The notes below the pieces were generated by a model. It worked only from the letters and a program-made list of their open reading frames with translations. It had not been told where the DNA came from and searched no databases. Positions 45,329 to 56,100 of a stretch of 64,000 nucleotides of DNA are shown here, piece by piece. The position numbers and the translations under genes were made by a program. The DNA comes from DASTFP01 sp963816855 (GTDB taxonomy: Bacteria; Verrucomicrobiota; Verrucomicrobiia; Chthoniobacterales; Terrimicrobiaceae), in NCBI GenBank assembly GCA_963816855.1, contig CAWFMA010000037.1, forward strand, positions 102,099 through 166,098, in the 5' to 3' direction. Position 1 is the first letter of the stretch, and each line of letters opens with the position of its first letter.

Positions 45329-48300
45329 CATCGAAGACATTTACGCGCTGTCTCCCCTGCAGCGGGGCCTCCTATTCCATACTCTTTATGAGCCTGATGT
45401 TGGGATATACGTCGAACAAGTGAGCTGGACGGTCGAGGGCGAATTCAGGGCGGACACATTCCGCGCAGCCTGGGAGCGCACAGTGGCGCGCCATCCCATT
45501 CTTCGCACCGCTTTCCTTTGGGAGGAACTCAGCGAACCGGTACAGTTGGTTTACCGCGACTGCCGGTTGCCTTTTGAGGTTCTTGATTGGCGTTCCATGG
45601 CCAAAGAGGAGCAGTCGGCCCGACTGAACGATTGGCTGTCGCTGGATCTTCGGCGCGGGTTTGATTTGAGCAAGCCTCCATTGATGCGATTGGGCCTTAT
45701 CCGGTTGGCACCCGACGAACACTATCTGGTCTGGACCCATCACCATTTGCTTCTGGACGGCTGGAGCGTTCCGCTGCTGCTGCGGGAAGTGTTCGCGTTC
45801 TACGACGCGATGCGCCGCGGCGAGGATCTATGCCACAAGCACAGCCGACCCTTCCGGGACTATATCGAGTGGCTGAACCGGCAGGACCTGCACGCAGCGG
45901 AGGCCTATTGGCGGCAGAAGTTGGCAGGATACGACGCCCCGACGCCGTTGGCTGGGATACTGGCAGACCCCCGCGGTGCTGCATCTTCGGAGCGAAGCGC
46001 TTCGAGCCAACGTCTGCTATCGAGCGAAGTGACGGCTTCTCTAAATGCGGTTGCCCGTCGGAGCCACCTCACGCTGAACACGCTGATTCAGGGCGCCTGG
46101 GCGTTGTTGCTGAGTCGCTATGCCGACCGGGAGGATGTACTATTCGGGTATACCGTGGCCGGCCGACCAGCCGAACTGGAAGGGGTCGAGGCCATGATCG
46201 GCTTTTTCATCAATACGTTGCCACTGCGCGTGTCAGTCCCTCCCGAGGCATTGCTGCTGCCTTGGTTACAAGAGCTCCAGACCCGGCAGGCCGAGGCTCG
46301 GCGTTACGATTACACCCCCTTATTCCAGATTCAGGCGTGGGCCCACCTTCCTGCGGATCAAGCCTTGTTCGAAAGCCTGCTGGGATTCGAGAACTACCCG
46401 GTTGCTGGCACGGAAGCAAACCGGGGCAATCTGCTCGATGCGGCAGAAGAATTGGAGACCTGCGATCAGGCTGAAGCCCGCCGGAATGCTCGATGCGTAA
46501 GAGCGGGCCCAGCGCCCGATCTCGCCGCCGATTTCCGGCTCCGTCCCAGCCTATCGCGTTCGATGACAAATTATCCGCTTAGCGTGATCGTCGTGCCCGG
46601 AGCGCAGTTGGAGATCCGGCTGCTCTACGATGGGCGCCGACTCAGCGCTTCGGTGGCTGAGCGCTTGCTCGAGCATTATACCACGTTGCTGGCCGGCATC
46701 GGTTCAGACCCAGACAGGCGGCTCCGGGACTTGCCAATGCTGGCACAGGCCGAGCAACATCAACAGCTAACCGATTGGAATTGCACGTGGTCCGAGTATC
46801 CGGACACCTGCGTGCACCAGCTTGTCTCGAGGCAGGCCGCGATGCGACCGCAAGCCACGGCCTTGGAGTGCGACCACCGATCACTCACCTATCAAGAGCT
46901 CGACCGGCGTTCCAACCAGCTCGCCAGACACCTCCAGAATCTTGGCGTCGGGCCGGAAGAGCTTGTGGGAGTGTTCATGACCCGGTCGATTGAGATGATC
47001 CTCGCACAACTCGCTGTGCTTAAAGCAGGTGGAGCGTTTGTCCCGATCGATCGAGCCTTCCCTTATGATCGGATCGCCTTTCTCCTCGACGACACTCAGG
47101 CGAGCGCCCTGATCACGGAAACGACCCTGCTACACAAGTTGCCTCCCTTCCCGGGGACAGTGATTTGCCTGGATGCGCCGCCTGGCGCCCTGACCGCGCA
47201 AAGCACCGATGCGCCTGAATCCACGCGTTGCGCGGCAAACTTGGCGTATGTTATCTATACCTCGGGATCCACAGGACAACCCAAGGGTGTCCAAATCGAG
47301 CACCGAAGTCTGGCCAATCTGATCCACTGGCACCTCCGCACGTACTCTGTGACCGCGGCGGACCGTGCCAGCCAGCTTTCGACCCCTGTCTTTGACGCCT
47401 CGATCTGGGAAGTCTGGCCCTATCTTTCCACCGGTGCCTGCGTGGCGCTCGTGGACGACGAAACTCGCAGTTCACCGGCTGCGCTGCTCGCCTGGCTCGC
47501 CGCCCGGCGCATCACGTTCAGCTTTATCCCCACTCCATTGCTGGAGGTGATGCTTGATGAGAGGTGGCCGACGGACTTGGCGCTAAAGGCGCTCTTTACC
47601 GGTGGGGATACGCTGCACCGCGGTCCCCTGCAAGCCCTCCCTTGCCGGCTGATAAATCACTACGGCCCCACGGAAAACACCGTCGTGGCGACCGCTGGCC
47701 AAGTGCCCATGCCGTGGCAGGAGAAATCATCGCCGCCAATCGGCCGGCCCATAGCCAATACCCGGGCGTACATCGTCGACCGCACCTTGCAACTCGTTCC
47801 CGTTGGCGTGCCGGGGGAGCTGTGCCTTTCCGGCGACAGCTTGGCGCGAGGTTATCACGGGCGTCCCGCCCTCACCGCGGAGAAATTCGTGAAGAATCCC
47901 TTCGATGAGAGCCCGGGCGCGCGCCTCTATCGCACCGGAGATCGCGCCCGTTATCTGCCAGACGGAAGCATTGCCTTTCTCGGACGCCAGGACGACCAGG
48001 TTAAGATTCGCGGGTTCCGAATCGAACTGGGCGAGATCGAGTGCGCGCTCGAACAACACCCCGCCGTGCAGCAAGCGGCGGTGATGGTGCGCGAAGACGA
48101 GCCTGGCATCCGGCGCTTGGTCGCCTATGTGGTCCTAAAGCCCGGCCGGACCTCGAAACCAAGAGCTAATTCCTCCGAGCGCGACGCGGAGATGATCTCC
48201 CATTGGCGCGAGCTCTACGAGGATGTTTACCGGCGGCCCACCGTCGTCGAAGACCCCACTTTTAATACCGTTGGCTGGAACAGCAGTTATACGGGGCTGC

Positions 48301-51300
48301 CTTTTTCCGACGCAGAGATGCGTGAATGGGTGGCAGGCACAATCGATCGAGTGCTATCTTTGCGGCCGCGACGCGTCCTGGAAATCGGCTGTGGCACCGG
48401 CCTTTTGCTCCATCGGCTCGTACCGCATTGCCTGGCGTACTGCGCCACCGACTTCGCCCAATCGGTGCTGGACCAACTATCCCACAGTGTGCCCGACGTT
48501 CATCTGAAGCGCGTTACGCTGCTGTGTCGAACCGCGGACGATTTCCGTGGCATGGATGCGATGCCCTTTGATACGGTGATCCTCAATTCTGTTATCCAAT
48601 ACTTTCCGAGTATCGAGTATCTTTTTCGGGTTCTTGAAGACGCTGTGAAGGTCACCGCGCCGGGAGGCTCAATCTTTTTGGGGGATGTTCGAAGTCTGCC
48701 GCTGGCGGAGGCCTTTCACGCGTCGGTCGAGCTTTGCCGCGCTGCGGCGGGAACCACGGCGGGCGTGTTGCGCGAGCGAGTTCAAAAACGCGCAGCACAA
48801 GAGAGGGAACTCCGGGTCGAACCCGTTTGGTTCTCGACCGTGGCGGAGCGCCTGCCCCAGCCCAGCTCAGTGTCAATTGAGCTCAAACGCGGATCGCACC
48901 GCAACGAGATGACCTGCTTCCGTTATGATGTGGTTCTTCATGTGGGAACCCCTAAGGCATCGGAACCTGAGCCAATCGAATGGGAGTGGCAGAACCGCGC
49001 GTGGTCTTTGGTGACTCTGCGGCGCCTGCTCGGGGAGAAAGTCCCGAATAAGGTTAGCATCAAGCGCATCCCGAATGCCCGGGTCGAGGAGGCGAATATG
49101 CTGCTTAGACTTCTCGCTGCTGCCGATGAGGCTACGCCCGTTGAGAGATTGCGGGAAAGGTTGGCAGCTTGCTCCAACGACGCTGTAGATCCCGAGGAGT
49201 TGTGGTCGCTTGGCACGCAATTCGGATACCGGTGCTCGATTTCCTGGTCAACGGCGTCGGTAGACGGAGCCTACGACGCACGATTCGAACGCTTCTTAGC
49301 CAATGGCCAACCCGCAGCCAATGAATCCGCCTCTGTCGTGCCCCTGCCCGCTCCCGACGCCTCCCTGGCAACGGGCGTGGCTCGCCGAGAGTTTCCCAAG
49401 GCGGCCGCTCCGGGTTCGGGGGCCGCCTCCGAGCCTGCGCCGGTCCAAAGCGCAGGGGAAATCCTCGGCCTCGGCGCGCATCGCTCGGTCGATACGGCTT
49501 CAAAGAAGGGGACAACCAAACGTCTGTGCACATTTCTTGAAGAGCGCCTGCCTGCCTACATGGTACCGGCGTCCTTGGTTATTTTGGATGCTCTGCCACT
49601 TACGGCGAATGGGAAGGTGGATCGTCGCGTACTGCCCGCCCCGCAGAAATCGCGTCCCGAGCCTGCGACGGGTGATCAAGTTCCGGAGACACCGGTCGAG
49701 CGAGTGCTCGCGTCCATCTGGGCCGAGGTTCTGGGGGTCGAAAACGTCGGAAAGCTGGACAATTTCTTTGACCTCGGCGGCGATTCAATCCTCAGCATTC
49801 AAGTCGTCGCCCGGGCTAGAGAGAGAGGGATCAACATCTCTCCCAAGGAGATCTTTGATCATTCGGCGCTCGCGGAACTCGCGAAAGCGGCGAGCACCAC
49901 ACCGGCACCACGGACAGACCAAGCTGTCGCGAGCGGTGCGGTGCCGCTGACACCTATCCAGCGATGGTACTTTGAGCGTAAGCTACCGGAATCTCACCAC
50001 TTCAACCAAGCCCTGCTCTTGGGCGTGCCGGCGGACCTGCGCGAGGGCCTTCTCGAGCGAGCGCTCGGGGCCCTGGTCGAGCATCATGATTCCCTCCGTT
50101 TGCGATTCACACGTGAAGGCGGCGAGTGGATACAAAGGTATGAGGATGCTGATCTCTCGCCAATTCTCTGCGTTGTCGATCTCTCGATGCTGAGCGTAAG
50201 CGAGCAGTCACAGCAAATTGAATCAGCAGCCGCTTCTTTCCAGGCAAGCCTGAATCTTGCGCACGGACCTCTACTGAGGTTCGTAATCTTTCGGCTCGGC
50301 GCGACCCGGCCGGGGCGCCTGCTGATCATCATCCACCACCTGCTGGTCGATGCTGTCTCCTGGCGCATCTTATTGGAGGATATCAGCACCGCGTACCGCC
50401 AGCTTTACGTCGGTGAGATTGTTCGACTGCCGCTGAAGACCTCGTCGTTCAAGGCTTGGTCCATGCGCCTCGAGGATTGGGCAGCGTCCCCGGAACCGCG
50501 CCACCACCTTGCGCCGCTGCTGGATCGTCCTAATCCGAGACCGGCCAGGTTGCCGCGTGACCACGAAGGCACTGATAACCACGTGGGCAACTCGCACGCG
50601 GTTTCCACGTTGCTGGAGAGCGAGACCACCAGCGAATTGCTCCACCGGGCTCTCAAGGTCTACCGCGCGCAGATCAATGATGTGTTGCTGACAGCCTTCG
50701 TGCAGACGCTCGCTGCGTGGACCGGATCGCGTTCCCAGTGGATCGATCTGGAGGGACATGGCCGTCATCCCCTATTTGAGGGAATCGACCTGACACGGAC
50801 GGTCGGCTGGTTTACGAGCCTCTGCCCGATCCTGCTCAATCTCGGCCTTCCCGCCGACCCGGAGGAGGAACTGCGTCGTGTTAAGGAGCAATTGCATGCA
50901 ATTCCGTATCATGGGGTCGCGTTTGGGGTTCTGCGGTACCTCAATCAGGATCCCGCCACTCGGCGCGCCCTCGCCGGAGTGCCTCAGCCCGAAGTCAGCT
51001 TCAATTACCTGGGTCAGTTTCGGCGGGACGTCGCAGATGATGCGGTATTCTCGCCAGCTCCCGAGTACGCAGGCTCCGTCACTGACGCGCGACAACCTCG
51101 AAGTCACCTCCTCGAGGTGAACGCTGAGATAGCCGGTGACCAGTTGCAAGTGGAGTGGACCTTCAGCAAGGCGCACCACGCTCCAGCCACGATCCGACTG
51201 TTAGCATCGCGCTACCTCAAGATGGTTCGGGAACTCATCGCGCGCTCACGCCTGCGGCCAGGCGAACGCGCAGAGCCATCGGACTTTCCGGATGTCGCGC

Positions 51301-51392
51301 TCACCCGCAACGAATTGGATCACGTCTTCGCGCAGCTGCCGTTGAGCCTGGACGATCTCGGCCGTTCAGAGAATTCGCCCGAAAGCCGGTAA
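45315..51392 (+). CDS. NRPS module 2: C-A(N-methyltransferase)-T-E
   Basis: A 2025-residue synthetase. The ATG at 45315 overlaps the previous gene; the frame is open earlier. The C domain opens DIYALSPLQRGLLFHTLYEP (DCL type, site HHLLLDG, 143-149), which fits the upstream E domain. The A domain has A3 YTSGSTGQPKG (648), A4 FDASIWEVW and A5 NHYGPTENT. Between A8 and A10 about 420 residues are inserted, containing the SAM site VLEIGCGTGLLL (1021), an N-methyltransferase. The carrier has LGGDSILSI (Ser1491). The E domain has HHLLVDAVSW and LEGHGRH. Specificity residues read by eye are D-A-W-F-F-G-H-V-V, nearest to a Leu-type code. The product would be an N-methyl D-residue. Confidence 0.94.
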   Translation: MTSDNIEDIYALSPLQRGLLFHTLYEPDVGIYVEQVSWTVEGEFRADTFRAAWERTVARHPILRTAFLWEELSEPVQLVYRDCRLPFEVLDWRSMAKEEQSARLNDWLSLDLRRGFDLSKPPLMRLGLIRLAPDEHYLVWTHHHLLLDGWSVPLLLREVFAFYDAMRRGEDLCHKHSRPFRDYIEWLNRQDLHAAEAYWRQKLAGYDAPTPLAGILADPRGAASSERSASSQRLLSSEVTASLNAVARRSHLTLNTLIQGAWALLLSRYADREDVLFGYTVAGRPAELEGVEAMIGFFINTLPLRVSVPPEALLLPWLQELQTRQAEARRYDYTPLFQIQAWAHLPADQALFESLLGFENYPVAGTEANRGNLLDAAEELETCDQAEARRNARCVRAGPAPDLAADFRLRPSLSRSMTNYPLSVIVVPGAQLEIRLLYDGRRLSASVAERLLEHYTTLLAGIGSDPDRRLRDLPMLAQAEQHQQLTDWNCTWSEYPDTCVHQLVSRQAAMRPQATALECDHRSLTYQELDRRSNQLARHLQNLGVGPEELVGVFMTRSIEMILAQLAVLKAGGAFVPIDRAFPYDRIAFLLDDTQASALITETTLLHKLPPFPGTVICLDAPPGALTAQSTDAPESTRCAANLAYVIYTSGSTGQPKGVQIEHRSLANLIHWHLRTYSVTAADRASQLSTPVFDASIWEVWPYLSTGACVALVDDETRSSPAALLAWLAARRITFSFIPTPLLEVMLDERWPTDLALKALFTGGDTLHRGPLQALPCRLINHYGPTENTVVATAGQVPMPWQEKSSPPIGRPIANTRAYIVDRTLQLVPVGVPGELCLSGDSLARGYHGRPALTAEKFVKNPFDESPGARLYRTGDRARYLPDGSIAFLGRQDDQVKIRGFRIELGEIECALEQHPAVQQAAVMVREDEPGIRRLVAYVVLKPGRTSKPRANSSERDAEMISHWRELYEDVYRRPTVVEDPTFNTVGWNSSYTGLPFSDAEMREWVAGTIDRVLSLRPRRVLEIGCGTGLLLHRLVPHCLAYCATDFAQSVLDQLSHSVPDVHLKRVTLLCRTADDFRGMDAMPFDTVILNSVIQYFPSIEYLFRVLEDAVKVTAPGGSIFLGDVRSLPLAEAFHASVELCRAAAGTTAGVLRERVQKRAAQERELRVEPVWFSTVAERLPQPSSVSIELKRGSHRNEMTCFRYDVVLHVGTPKASEPEPIEWEWQNRAWSLVTLRRLLGEKVPNKVSIKRIPNARVEEANMLLRLLAAADEATPVERLRERLAACSNDAVDPEELWSLGTQFGYRCSISWSTASVDGAYDARFERFLANGQPAANESASVVPLPAPDASLATGVARREFPKAAAPGSGAASEPAPVQSAGEILGLGAHRSVDTASKKGTTKRLCTFLEERLPAYMVPASLVILDALPLTANGKVDRRVLPAPQKSRPEPATGDQVPETPVERVLASIWAEVLGVENVGKLDNFFDLGGDSILSIQVVARARERGINISPKEIFDHSALAELAKAASTTPAPRTDQAVASGAVPLTPIQRWYFERKLPESHHFNQALLLGVPADLREGLLERALGALVEHHDSLRLRFTREGGEWIQRYEDADLSPILCVVDLSMLSVSEQSQQIESAAASFQASLNLAHGPLLRFVIFRLGATRPGRLLIIIHHLLVDAVSWRILLEDISTAYRQLYVGEIVRLPLKTSSFKAWSMRLEDWAASPEPRHHLAPLLDRPNPRPARLPRDHEGTDNHVGNSHAVSTLLESETTSELLHRALKVYRAQINDVLLTAFVQTLAAWTGSRSQWIDLEGHGRHPLFEGIDLTRTVGWFTSLCPILLNLGLPADPEEELRRVKEQLHAIPYHGVAFGVLRYLNQDPATRRALAGVPQPEVSFNYLGQFRRDVADDAVFSPAPEYAGSVTDARQPRSHLLEVNAEIAGDQLQVEWTFSKAHHAPATIRLLASRYLKMVRELIARSRLRPGERAEPSDFPDVALTRNELDHVFAQLPLSLDDLGRSENSPESR

Positions 51393-51403
51393 CCAGGTAA
51401 GTC

Positions 51404-53125
51404 ATGCCGATATCGATCGAGTCCATCCTCCCACTCTCACCGCAACAGAAGGGCATGTTCTTCGACTCGTTGCAGAGCAACGAATCGGGCCTTCACATCG
51501 AACAGCACGTCTTCGAACTGGCTGCGAGCGTTGACCATCAGCTTTATTGCCGAGCCTGGGAACGCCTGGTGGCACGCCACCCGGCACTCCGAGCGGCGTT
51601 TGTCTGGAAGAATGCGAGCGAACCGGTGCAGGCCATCCTTTCCGGCGTCGATGTTCCGATCCAATTCTGCGACCTACGCGGCGCGCCGGACGCCGAACAG
51701 CGGAAGCAAGTCGATGCCTTCCTGGAGTCAGACCGCCGCCGCGCATTCGACTTAACCAAGCCGCCTTTGATGCGACTGACGATATTTCAGCCCAACGAAG
51801 AGAGCCGGCTGGTGGTTTGGACCCATCATCATATTGTGCTCGACGGCTGGAGCATGCCGATCGTCAATCGGGAACTAACGGCCATCTATGAGACACTCCG
51901 AGGTGATGGCGAAAATGTCCCGCCCGGTCCGGCCTATCGTGAGTATCTAGCCTGGCTAGCGCGGCAGAACCTCGACAACGCCGAGGCCTTCTGGCGAGCG
52001 ATGCTAAAGGGGGTGGAGGTACCCACCAGCCTTGGCCGCCAAACGGGCGATCCGCCACCGGCAACACATGATTCGCGGAGCGCCTCCCACGAGGTCGTCT
52101 TAGCCGACTCCTGGCAGCACCGACTTCGTCAGACCGCGCTTCGTCACCGACTTACCCTCAACACTCTCATCCAGGGCGCATGGGCGCTGTTACTGCGTCG
52201 CTACAGTGGCCGGCACGAGATCGTCTTCGGAATGACCGTTTCGGGACGCCCGCCCGATTTATCCGGAATCGAGTCAATGATCGGACTCTTTATCAATACG
52301 CTACCCATCCCTGTAATCGTGCCCGACAATGCGCCCGTCGCGACGTGGTTACACGACCTCCAGCGTCGTCACGTCGAGCTTCGGCAGTACGAATACTGCT
52401 CCAGCGGTCAAATCCACCAGTGGTCGGGGATGCATGGATCGCTGCCGCTGTATGAGAGCGTCCTTGTCTTCGAGAATTATCCGTTCTCCGCCCCGCATCG
52501 GAGCCTGCCATCGGCGCCATGGAGTCGGAGCCAGCCTCGGTTCTTCGGGGCCCGGACCAGGTACCCTTTGACAATCGTCATCACCACTGATCCAGAATTC
52601 ACCGTGCGACTGGTTTATGCCACCGATCGCTTTCCTGCGGAGTCAATTGCGAAAATTGCGCAGCAACTTCTCGTTATGCTTCAAAGCTTGGCCGCCGATG
52701 AAGTCCGGTCGACGGGCGAGCTCCTGACCCTCGTTCCCGCAGATCAGATTCCACAGGTCTACCGCAGAGGCGCGAGAGCTGAGCGAACGATTGCTCCACG
52801 AACCGAAACAGAACGTCTCATCGCCAAAATGTGGTGCGAGCTGTTGGGCGTTGGGTCCGTTGGAGTCACCGAGAGCTTTTTTGAGCTGGGGGGTCATTCG
52901 TTGCTTGCGACGCAGCTCGTTTCTCGCGTGCGTGAGAAGTTCCAGCTGGACCTGCCGCTTCGGCGCTTCTTCGACGCGCCCTCGGTCGCTGGAATGGCAA
53001 CGCTCATCGAAGACCTTATGGTGGAGGAGCTCGCCAGGCTGGACGAGGCGGACGCACGGCGCCTTGTGGAAGCGCCGTTGCCGGGCTCTGCGCGATCGCT
53101 TTCCCATTCGCAGGACATTCCTTAG
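51404..53125 (+). CDS. NRPS module 3: C-T without adenylation domain
   Basis: A 573-residue protein. The C domain (1-430) opens ILPLSPQQKGMFFDSLQSNE, again DCL type after an E domain, with complete HHIVLDG (142-148). After a linker of only about 30 residues comes a carrier domain with FFELGGHSLLATQLV (Ser499) and a charged C-terminal tail. No adenylation motifs exist, and the linker is too short to hide one. The carrier must therefore be loaded in trans or skipped. The short RBS-poor spacing (11 bp) suggests translational coupling. The gene is complete at both ends. Confidence 0.93.
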   Translation: MPISIESILPLSPQQKGMFFDSLQSNESGLHIEQHVFELAASVDHQLYCRAWERLVARHPALRAAFVWKNASEPVQAILSGVDVPIQFCDLRGAPDAEQRKQVDAFLESDRRRAFDLTKPPLMRLTIFQPNEESRLVVWTHHHIVLDGWSMPIVNRELTAIYETLRGDGENVPPGPAYREYLAWLARQNLDNAEAFWRAMLKGVEVPTSLGRQTGDPPPATHDSRSASHEVVLADSWQHRLRQTALRHRLTLNTLIQGAWALLLRRYSGRHEIVFGMTVSGRPPDLSGIESMIGLFINTLPIPVIVPDNAPVATWLHDLQRRHVELRQYEYCSSGQIHQWSGMHGSLPLYESVLVFENYPFSAPHRSLPSAPWSRSQPRFFGARTRYPLTIVITTDPEFTVRLVYATDRFPAESIAKIAQQLLVMLQSLAADEVRSTGELLTLVPADQIPQVYRRGARAERTIAPRTETERLIAKMWCELLGVGSVGVTESFFELGGHSLLATQLVSRVREKFQLDLPLRRFFDAPSVAGMATLIEDLMVEELARLDEADARRLVEAPLPGSARSLSHSQDIP

Positions 53126-53145
53126 CGCGAAACGAAGGCGCGATC

Positions 53146-56100
53146 ATGGAGCACAATCAAAACTTCGAGACTTCTCGCGTGGCGCTCTCTGACGCAAAGC
53201 AGACCTTGCTTGAACATTGGCTGCGAGGGGATCGCCGGCCGGCGCTCGCAGCTGACATCAAACCGCGCCCGGCTGGTCTCCAAGCCGTCCCACTTTCGTT
53301 TGCGCAACAGCGCCTGTGGCTACTGCAGCAACTCGAGCCCGCTTCGCCGGTCTACAACGTGCCAACAACGGTTTGGTTGCGAGCCGCCGTCGATCCGCAC
53401 GCCCTCGAGAATACCGTCAACGAAATCGTTCGCCGCCATGAGGTGCTTCGAACGCGCTTCGAAATTCGGGACGGTGAGCCCTGCCAGCTGATCGAGCCGG
53501 GCGTGCACATGTCGCTGCCCGTAATCGACCTGGGTGATCTTCCGCCAGCCGACCAGATGCGTCGCGCGCAAAGCATAGCGCGAGAAGAGGCGCACCGGCC
53601 ATTCGATCTCAGCCGATCGCCGCTCCTGCGGGCAACGCTGCTGCGTTTTGCTCCCGAAGAGCATCTATTCTTGTTGATCCTGCATCACATTGCTTCCGAC
53701 GGATGGTCTCTCGGCGTGCTATTCCGGGAGTTGTCCGAACTCTATCGAGCCTTCGCCACCGGCAAACCCTCTCCGCTGCCGGAGCTTCCGATTCAATATG
53801 CCGACTATGCGCTGTGGCAGCGAAACTGGGTCAGGGCCGACCTTTGCACGTCCGAACTTGCCTACTGGCGCCAGCAACTCAACGCCGCACCGCCGAGGCT
53901 CGAGCTGCCTGCCGACCGTGGGCGACCTGGTGGCTCCGGTCCCTCCGGGGCGAGCCAATCGGTTACCCTTTCCCGCTCGCTTAGCGAGGAACTCGAGGCT
54001 CTGAGCCGACGCGAGGGCGTCACGCTTTTTATGACCCTCCTGGCGGCTTTCAAGGTCGTGCTCCTTCGCTGGACCGGACAAACCGATATCCTCGTAGGAA
54101 CACCCATCGCCGGTCGGAATCGAGAGAACACAGAGAGATTGATCGGCTTTTTCATCAACACGCTCGTTCTTCGCACGCGGCTTTCCCCGGAGCTTACTTT
54201 TCGTGAGGCGCTCGCTAAGGTCCGGGATACGGCTCTCGACGCCTTTGCCCACCAGGATCTGCCCTTTGAGAAGCTGCTCGAAGAACTGCAGCCACAGCGC
54301 AGCCTGAGGCGCACTCCTTTTTTCCAAGTTTTCTTTAATATGCTGAACTACGACGGCGGCACTGATCTTGATCTGCCTGGAGCGGCGCTGGTGCAAAATC
54401 CAACGCTCGATTACGGTGCGCCGGTGGAGGAGGCCTTTGCCAAGTTCGATCTCACCCTCTACGTGGAGGAGGTCGAAAATCGTCTCCTCGCGCGCGCCGT
54501 CTATGGCACCGAGCTCTTTTGCCATGAGCGTATTAGCGAGCTGCTGGCTCAATACAAACAGCTCCTCGAGCAAATATCCCGCGAGCCGGATGAAAAGGTA
54601 TCCCATTACTCACTGGTGACACCCGCTGCTAAGTTGATCTTGCCGGATCCAAGCCAACCTGTCCCCACCGATGATGATCCGCCCATTCCGGAACTGTTCG
54701 CACGGGCGGTTCGGCTGTTTCCGGACTCCCAAGCGGTCGTCGATCCGCAAGAAGCGTGGAGCTACCGCGAACTTGATCTCCGAAGCAATCAGGTCGCCCA
54801 AGGCCTGCATGCTCAAGGGATTGGAAGAGGCGATGTAGTCGCCATTTATGGCAACCGCTCTGCAGCGCTCGCCTGCGCCGTGCTAAGCGTGCTCAAGGCA
54901 GGCTCTCCTTTTTTGCTCCTTGATCCCGCCTATCCTGCCCAACGCCTTATCGAGTTCGTGACCCGCGGGCGGCCTAAAGCGTGCATTCAGCTTGACGCAG
55001 CCGGAGATCTTCCAACAGCCCTTGCGACCGTCGTCTCGCGCCTCCGGCTCAAGGCGCACTTCATCCTCCCGCGACTGACCGATTTCGACAAATGCCAGTT
55101 CGCCGCATCTGCGTGCGACCCACCGCCTGTCACCCTTGCCGCGGATGATCTGGCCTATCTGACATTTACCTCCGGAACCGCGGGCGAGCCACGCGCGGTC
55201 ATGGGGACCCATCGCCCGGTGTCTCATTTTGTGCGCTGGCATTGCCGAACCTTTGATCTTACTCGGTGCGACCGCTTCAGCATGATGTCCGGGTTGTCGC
55301 ACGATCCTTTGCTCCGCGATCTGCTCACGCCGCTAAGTCTTGGTGCGACACTCTGCGTGCCCGACCAGGCAGATTACGAGGCGGCTGGAGGCCTCGGGAA
55401 GTGGACTCGCGACCAGCGCATCACGGTTCTACACCTGACACCCGCGCTCGGTCGTTTGCTGCTTGAACCCACGACCTTCCCGACGCCCGCCCTGGCGTCT
55501 CTACGCTACCTATTTTTCGGCGGCGATTGCCTTCTGCCCTCCCTCGTATCCGAGCTCAGGGTTCGCGCGCCGAACGCCAGCTTCGTGAACTGCTACGGGA
55601 CGACAGAGACACCCCAAGTGATGGCCTGGCATCTCCTTCCTGGCGTCGAAGTCGGGGCTAATGCAGGTAACAAGATTCCGGTGGGTCGGGGCATCGAGGG
55701 GGCTCAATTGCTGATTCAGAGCAGCCCAGGGTTGCTCGCTGGCGTGGGTGAGCTTGGTGAGATCTACGTCCGCAGCCCCTATCTGTCGAAGGGGTATTTC
55801 GAACTTCCCGCGTTGACGCGCGAGTTCTTCGTCGCCAACCCCTTTCGGAGCGAATCTTCCGACCGGTTGTATCGCACGGGTGACCTTGGCCGCTATCTGC
55901 CCAATGGAGAGGTGGTCCTGGCGGGCCGCGGCGACGATCAGCTTAAGATCCGCGGCTTCCGCATCGAGCCGGATGAGATCGAAGCCGTCGCGGCCCGCGA
56001 CCCGCGCATTCGGGATGTTGTCGTCACTGCTCGACCGGACCCGATAGGTGAGCAACGCCTGGTTGCTTTTGTGGTGCCCAAGACTGGGAAGGCAATCTCG

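Noticed and set aside
51404..53125. Hidden adenylation domain through a frameshift in module 3
   Set aside because: The C-to-carrier linker is only about 30 codons in DNA as well as protein. No room exists for about 500 codons, and no A motifs appear in other frames.
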